NCBI GenBank assembly: GCA_973895155.1
Contig: OZ316895.1
Location: forward strand, 17,298,001-17,362,000
Direction: 5' to 3'
Length of the DNA stretch: 64,000 nucleotides
From: Marsupella aquatica
Lineage: Eukaryota; Marchantiophyta
Shown here: positions 58,110 through 64,000 of the stretch, one piece after another
How the letters are laid out: each line of letters begins with the position of its first letter
Numbering within the stretch: position 1 is the stretch's first letter
Made by a program: the position numbers and the translations under genes
Notes under the pieces: generated by a model
Seen by the model: only the letters and a program-made list of their open reading frames with translations
Told to the model about the DNA's origin: nothing
The model's database searches: none

Positions 58110-58957
58110 CGCAACTGTATAGTTCTGCAAAGTGTAAAATAATTTGCCTCAACCTTGTTTTACACTCTGGGTTGAAATTGTAAATTTTCCAATATAATAG
58201 GTCAGTGGGTGCATCGTTGTGGATATGGACCGACTTTGAGGTTCAGGAGGTAACTATCGAGTGTTAATGCCATCAATGGGTTTGTGGGCCTTGGGACGGT
58301 GGCCTAATATGGAGTAGTCATCACTGGTACTTTCAGGGTTTAGGAAACCCGGAAAGGAGGGAATCTAGAAAGACAAATTTGTATTGATTTAGGTTACTAT
58401 ACTTATTTGCTGTCTGGAAGATAGCCTTGATTTGGCTGGACCACTCTGATCACGTATTGGAAGGAGGCCTTTCAATACATAGTTACTACCACACTTCACA
58501 TCATTCTAATCATGTTACTATGTTTCACTTCATCCGTGAGTTTGGGAATGAGAAAGGTTGGAAGTTATCGATGGCTGAGTAGTCCAATTGGCTCGTAATA
58601 ATTACTGGAATAATATGGTATGGGACTTTAGTTCTTTGCCTAGGTGGTTACTTTTGCCGCGTTTCACATTCTATGAGAGGTGAGGATTGCATCTGTCGTT
58701 GTCGAAAACTCTCACAGGCTGTTTTCACAATGCAATGTGAGTTCTTTTCTCACTATTTAATAAATCTACACTGCTTCACACAGGAGGTAGGACTAAGTTT
58801 AAACAGGGTTGATGAGTCCACGATGTGCAGAAAGAAGCAGACACTTGGACTATCCTTGTCACCAATCGGTACTCTCTGTCTGGTTGTTTTTCAGTATTAC
58901 TCGTCAGCTCGAGCCTCCTCTAGAAGATAGAAAAGTTGGGTATATAGATTAACATGT
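58110..58957. other. 3' flank of the sigma-factor gene, nothing recognised
   Basis: No conserved frame. Probable 3' UTR at the left end. Confidence 0.4.
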
Positions 58958-59645
58958 ATTCTTGGTGTGAAGGATTCAGGCCAGTCGTTTTATTTAGCAA
59001 ATGTTCTGATCTGGTCCTTGTGACAGCAAAAAACGCCTCGTTTTCACTGTAAATTCTTGGTGTGAAGGATTCAGGCCAGGTCGTTGTATATACAAATGTT
59101 CTGATCTGGCCCTGGTGGCAGCGAAGGGCTCCTCTTTCCCACTCTAAATATTTGGTTTGATGCATGCCAAAAGACCATTAGAAAACTGATCAGGCCATTT
59201 CACATCTTGTGTTGTTTGGTGACATTTCCTTCCTCATGTCAAATTTCTATTTGTGACCCACCTATGTGATTTAGTTCAAAGATTTACCAGGCTTTTCAGG
59301 GTCAATCCTCTTCCTGACCAACCTATGTGGTTTACTTCAAAGATTTACCAGGCTGTTCAGGTACCAGGCTGTTCAGGTTGACTCTCAGGAGAGTTTTGAG
59401 TATTAGTTTGCTATTGTGGGGGACTCTTGGTGGGATTCTGCTTTTTTGGCTCTTGTCTTATTGTGATTTTTCCCTTGTTTTATTCCCTTTTTGGGGCTCC
59501 TGAATATTTATTTATTTGAACTTTTAAGGGGAAATTTGTGAAACCCCACAGGAATTCTTCCCTTTATTGGGTCTCCTGAATTTTTATTTCTTAAAAACTT
59601 TTAAGGGGAAATTTGTGAAACCCCATAGGAAAGGTACAGTCAGTC
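58958..59645. repeat. Three adjacent short tandem duplications
   Basis: A 95-bp unit (attcttggtgtgaaggattc ... gttctgatctgg) at 58958 and 59053; a ~66-bp unit (cctatgtg.tttagttcaaag, atttaccaggct) near 59262-59370; and a ~85-bp unit (cttttaaggggaaatttgtg, aaacccca) near 59520-59630. Each is present twice. Confidence 0.8.
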
Positions 59646-60119
59646 ACCACATTTGACAAGAGCACCACATTTGACAAGAGACCAAATAAAGGAAGAAACC
59701 AAAGAAACTCACACTGCCTAAACCCAAAAGACGCCCAGTTAGGAAACAAGATTCAGAAGACCTAGCCCAAAGAGGCATGGGTATGTTTTACTCAATTGAG
59801 TTGAGATTGATAGAGCTAGAGTTCAAATGTTGTGACTGACAAGTTCAAATGTGGTGACCCTTCCTAGGTTATTTCTTTGTTTGTTTTCTTTCTTTTTGGC
59901 ATTCTGATATATTTTTGTGCAAGAGTTTACTTCTCTCTTTATCATTAAAGAATTCTCTTCAAGATTTAAAGAAATAAATGAAATTGCTACCTCCCTATGT
60001 ATTGGGCATTCCCACCATTGTTCAAAACCTCCCCTTCACGTGAAAGCTGAGTAAATTGAAAAGGAGTGTGAGCACCTGGGTCAAGTTTTGCCCTCCACCC
60101 CACTGGTCCGAGCATCCAA
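59646..60119. other. Spacer, nothing recognised
   Basis: A short duplication of cacatttgacaagag occurs at 59650-59680. No gene was found. Confidence 0.4.
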
Positions 60120-60315
60120 AAGCAATGTACAGTTCGAATTTGTGTGCGACTATCTGCAGCTGTGGGATTGATGTGCCAAATGTGCGACTATCTGCAACTG
60201 TGGGATTGATGTGCTCATGTCCAATCTACAACTATCTCCAGCTGTGGGATTAATGTGCCAAAGTTCATGTCCAATTTGCAACTATCTCCAACTGTGGGAT
60301 TGATGTGCCCATGTC
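60120..60315. repeat. Minisatellite built on ctatctgcagctgtgggattgatg
   Basis: Four variants of caactatctccagctgtggg followed by attgatgtgcc, linked by ttcatgtccaatctg, lie in a row with 37-55-bp spacing. Confidence 0.85.
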
Positions 60316-61131
60316 CAATCTTGGACGTTCAGTGAGAATGGAAGTCAGAAGTCTGTTCCCTCACCACACTCCTTGTTGAGTGCAACAGTTTTGGGGGAGG
60401 AGTCCGTGTGGGGCCTAACTGCCAGGTTTGTGATACAATAGAATGGTAGGAGACCATTGCTGGCTATGCCAAGATTTTCATTTATTTTTAAATGGATAAA
60501 AGTTGACTTGTCAACAACAGAAGCGCTCTTCTAGGAATGCCACTCACGAAAAAGTCTTTCCACTAAAGCGTTCCAAAAAGTAAAGCGCGTTTCATGCAGC
60601 TATGGTGATGGTTACTAGTGTCAGAAAACAATAAACAGAAAATAGAAAAAAAAAATCTTAGAAGGATTGTGTAAGGAAAGCGGGAAGGAAAGTGACGATT
60701 ATAGTACTGTAGGACGTCTTTTGAAACGAATAGCTAGTTATACACACAGAGAGAGGTGCCCAAACAGTGTTGAACGGACTTTGAGTCACCCTTCAAGGAT
60801 AATTGGCAAGAATTCTATTTTTGTCGTTTTGTGAAATGTTGCCTATTCTGTTCACCCCAATTCCTGTTATTAGCACTAATTCAGGTGAAGCAAATTGCAG
60901 GGCTACTCATGAATTAGCCTTAGCTAAATAAAAAATGTTTTTTGCTCAATGGAAAGAGATAGATGTCCCAGGTTCTACCATGCATGAAATAGTGTAGAAA
61001 AGCCCCATTGTCTTGACATATTTTCTCATGTCAATATCTTTTTCTCACCTTAACATCTATTTCTCACGTCAATATCTTTTTCTCACCTTAACAACTATTT
61101 CTCACCAAACAACATATTTTTCCTCACTTAT
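60316..61131. other. Spacer with a short TCTCAC-type repeat
   Basis: At 61020-61105, tctcatgtcaatatcttttt and ctcaccttaaca.ctattt alternate twice. Otherwise nothing was recognised. Confidence 0.45.
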
Positions 61132-61945
61132 GGGTAGTAACACTAATTTTTTGCGCACACTAATTAGATGCTATCACTAATTGTGAGGGGTGTAGTTCTT
61201 TGAAAACTGGATGTAGAGTGCAGACTCTTGTGAAAAAACCAGAGCTTTGCAGTTACAATTGGTTTGCACAATGGAAAACGATAGTGTTTGCAGTTACATG
61301 TGGAAAACGATAGTGTTTGCAGTTACATGTGGTTTGCACTATGGGAATGCTTAGAAACACCATAAAATTTATCCATAGATGAGGGAGCCATTGGAAATGT
61401 GTTTAAGGTCATAGAGACTTAAACTTCCAAGTTAACTAGCAATGGCGCCCCCATAGTGGAATGTTTGGGCTAGATTCATAATTAGATAGTCATTTGAGAT
61501 AAGTAGGAGATAAGTAATGAAGCCTAACATGAAAAGTATCCAAGATTGAAGTTGATCCAGGTGACTAGCTTCAATGACCATGAAAATAGATGCAATTTAG
61601 AACTAGGGGGGAATCAAGGTGAGCACTAATAAAAATGGAGATGAAAATCACTTTTTACTTAATCCAGAATCCCACTTAAACACAGTATGACAACTTCTGG
61701 AAAGTGACAAGGGACAGAGGGAAGAGAACTGAATGAAGGTGAAGGCATTGTAGGGGCAAGAAGCATCATCACTTACTTTTTGCAAAGTCTGTGGACTTAT
61801 CCCAGAGTGCAAACCACATGTAACTGCAAAGCCCTGGTCTTCACACGAGTAAGAGTTCATCTACATCCAGTTTTCAAACAACTACACCTCTCACAATCAC
61901 TGATAACATCTAATTAGTGTGAGAGGAAAATTAGTGTTACTACCA
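61132..61945. mobile_element. Foldback-type element or large inverted repeat with 145-bp arms
   Basis: The left arm 61132-61276 (gggtagtaacactaattttt ... ctttgcagttac) has a diverged reverse complement at 61801-61945 (gtaactgcaaagccctgg ... ttagtgttactacc). Shared blocks include cactaattagatg, gaggggtgtagtt and gaaaactggatgtag. The centre of about 520 bp has no coding frame. A 33-bp direct duplication (ggaaaacgatagtgtttgc) sits at about 61273-61330. No target-site duplication was confirmed. Confidence 0.75.
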
Positions 61946-62279
61946 ATAAATGGTGCAAACCATCTGTAACTGCATTTCATTGGAATGCTTAAGAAACATT
62001 TTGAAGAGCTTTCCAATGAACCTAGGGTTGTCAGATATCATTAGTTTCAATGCCCTCCTTCAAGACAGTCTAGCCATTACGCCAACCAGAAACAATTTCA
62101 AAGTGTTCCCCTCTTCTCTCAATGAAAGGTTTTGTACTTACAATCCTTAGAACCCTTTTGGAAAGAGTCTAAGACTGGTCCTTTGACCAAATGTGATGGT
62201 GTGGTTTTGCCAAGAAGTTTTAAAAGAGCTTTCCATGGGGTCTGTGAAAATTAGCCCGAGTGCCCTTTTAGGCCATTTT
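61946..62279. other. Spacer with a partial direct copy of the element's inner flank
   Basis: The stretch ttggaatgcttaagaaacat at about 61978 resembles atgggaatgcttagaaacacc at 61339, again next to a 'gtaactgca / gcagttac' motif. Otherwise nothing was recognised. Confidence 0.4.
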
Positions 62280-62600
62280 CAAAGATTCACCTTGGCCCAA
62301 TCCCCATTTTCCACTTGCACCCCCAACTTTAATCAAACCCTCTAGTAAAATCTAGAGGCTTTGCAATGATCCCCAATTTTCACTTGCATCCCAACTTCAA
62401 TTACACCCAAAGAGTCACACTCTAGAGACTTCAAAATCCCCATTTTCCACATGCACCCCAACCTTCAGTTAATTCCCACAGTCTAGAAAGATCAGAATCC
62501 CCTTTTTCCATTTGCACCCCAACTTCAATTACCTCCCACAGTCTAGAAAAATCAGAATCCCCTTTTTCCATTTGCACCCCAACTTCAATTCCCCACCGGA
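62280..62600. repeat. Minisatellite, 60-75-bp unit, about five copies
   Basis: Units of 'ccccattttccacttgcacc', 'ccaacttcaatta', 'cccacagtctagaa' recur. The last two copies (around 62491 and 62551) are exactly 60 bp apart and nearly identical; the first ones are more diverged. Confidence 0.88.
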
Positions 62601-64000
62601 GTCACTCTCTAGATGTTTACCCGTCTATTCAATTACGCCCCAATAATAACTAGACGCCTCTTGACAGGCCCTGAAGTATAGCAGTCGATGCAACTATATC
62701 CTTAAATTGAGATTGGTCACAATCCCCGTTCACACAGACCCCCAATCCCAATTATGCACCTAGAGCACAGTCTAGAAGCTTAAACCACACCTGCCCCTAT
62801 AAAGGGCTACGGGTAACCCGTAGCTCTCATTCTAAAGAGTACAAGTTCAGAAATGGGTTTTGAGTTCCACAAAAAGTGCTGAGTGCAAAATCTTTTTTTG
62901 GCAAGTACTTCACAAAAGGTGCTAGGTTTCCACCTTTTATGGTGAGTAGTGAGACATGGAATGAGGCTTTTATAGTGGCAGGTGTGGTTTAATTAACTCT
63001 AGACAGGCCATCAAGAGTAGCTATTAATGCAATTACTTACTGTACTTAAATTGGCCACGGATAGATTTTGCGAGGTTGTAGTGGTTGTGACAAAATGATG
63101 AAGGTTTTTGGGTTAATTAGGGTTTAAAAAAGCTGTTCAATTGGCTGAAAAGGTCGACACTCCTTGGTTCACGGTTGTCCTCTTTCGGTCGCGGTAACTG
63201 CCGTTCCACTCCATCGCCCTACGTCGCATCCATCGATCGATCTTTCGCCGTTCATCTAGCTCGCTCGCCATGGATTCAGGACTGTAGTGCAGTAATTTAA
63301 TGCCCGCAATGCGGAATCCCGGTTCTGCGTCCTAGAGTACGGCGATGGCGCTTTCCTGTCTGCTTTTTGTTGCTCCGTAGGTCTCGTCGACTCGTCCAGT
63401 CCGATGACCGTAGCTTGATTGACTAAATTCGACATCGGTCGAGATTCTGCAACTTTCCTTACTGCTGCTCATAATGATGACGACGACGTTAGGAGAGACG
63501 AAAATCACCAACATGAAGGGGTGCGTGTTTTTCTCACGCTCGTCGTCATGAGTGATGGCGATGGCGCTGTCCTTTCTGGCGTTGCGTTACGTTTCGGTCA
63601 GTTCGGTGATAATTATGTTCGGAGCATTTGGTCGTCTGTGCAGTACCCTATGCATGTGGTAAATTTGTGATTTGACTGAATGGACCATAGTTACGGAGGG
63701 GACTGGAGAATCATTCTGCATCGACTACTCAGTAAGGCCGCGCGCACCAAGTCTGACGACTATAGCTGCATGAGATTGTCTTCTACGCACACTTGGTGAA
63801 TGCCGGGGCTTGACTGCCCGAGCTTTCCTCAGAGGATAGCTTACAAACAAATGATGAGTACCACCAATTGTGTCCGTTTCCAATTCCACCTCCAACCGTA
63901 CCTGTGCCCCAGAGTCACGATCTAGAGTCTTCGCTCTAGATCGTAGACCCTTCTACTAGCATTCGATAGTGCTTTAATGAATAGATTTGAGGTCTCATCA
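62601..64000. other. Right-end region, no gene recognised
   Basis: A near-palindrome ctacgggtaacccgtag is at about 62808. From 63160 on the sequence is GC-richer, with CpG-containing words (tcgatcgatc, ctcgctcgcc), and may be the promoter or leader of a gene starting beyond the window. The short frame at 63419-63670 shows no domain. Confidence 0.4.

Noticed and set aside
63419-63670. 83-codon plus-strand frame near the right edge
   Set aside because: No recognised domain, a weak start context, and GC-rich local composition. A real gene may begin beyond the window, but this frame does not show it.

Overview
This is nuclear DNA from a land plant, probably a bryophyte or another early-diverging lineage. 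The genes have spliceosomal introns with GT-AG borders. Two encode products that look plastid-related (a sigma factor and a conserved membrane protein) and one encodes a mitochondrial-type frataxin. The intergenic space is full of LTR retrotransposon debris, including a Ty3/gypsy family with a cytosine-methyltransferase domain. Exact species cannot be read from the sequence.

Layout. 0-3 kb: ribosomal stalk protein P0 on the minus strand, entering from the left edge, with a frameshifting deletion in its first exon. 3.7-6.7 kb: a five-exon frataxin gene on the plus strand, divergent from P0. 7-10 kb: a decayed retropepsin fragment and featureless DNA. 9.9-14.2 kb: an eleven-exon DEK-type chromatin protein gene (minus) with a GC-AG intron and an intronic hairpin. 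14.2-21.5 kb: CT-rich DNA, a Tourist/PIF-Harbinger-like MITE, a Copia-type solo LTR with intact target-site duplication, and tandem repeats. 22.6-23.0 kb: a short gene for a duplicated CxxC-rich protein I do not recognise. 25-29.7 kb: minisatellites, a broken calmodulin-like EF-hand fragment and AT-rich DNA.

29.7-40.5 kb: a large, degenerate Ty3/gypsy retrotransposon. Its order is gag (two CCHC knuckles), aspartic protease, C5 cytosine methyltransferase, reverse transcriptase, RNase H, integrase, PHD finger. It carries several stops and frameshifts. A 345-bp Copia-type solo LTR flanked by GAGAC is inserted between protease and methyltransferase, and another LTR-like block separates gag from protease. 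The methyltransferase domain keeps recognisable motifs I, IV, VI and X. This is the most interesting object in the window.

40.5-64 kb: tandem-repeat fields, then a two-exon gene for a small conserved protein with a likely plastid transit peptide, whose 3' end is tandemly duplicated; a minus-strand gene for a three-helix membrane protein (N-terminal exon not found); nested duplications at 50.5-51.2 kb; a complete nine-exon plastid sigma-70 factor gene at 54.2-58.1 kb; and finally repeats, including a 145-bp-armed inverted repeat at 61.1-61.9 kb. The host genes have no operon-like relation: they are independent housekeeping, organellar and chromatin genes with transposon debris between them. 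All splice sites were assigned by eye from protein-family similarity and phase consistency.
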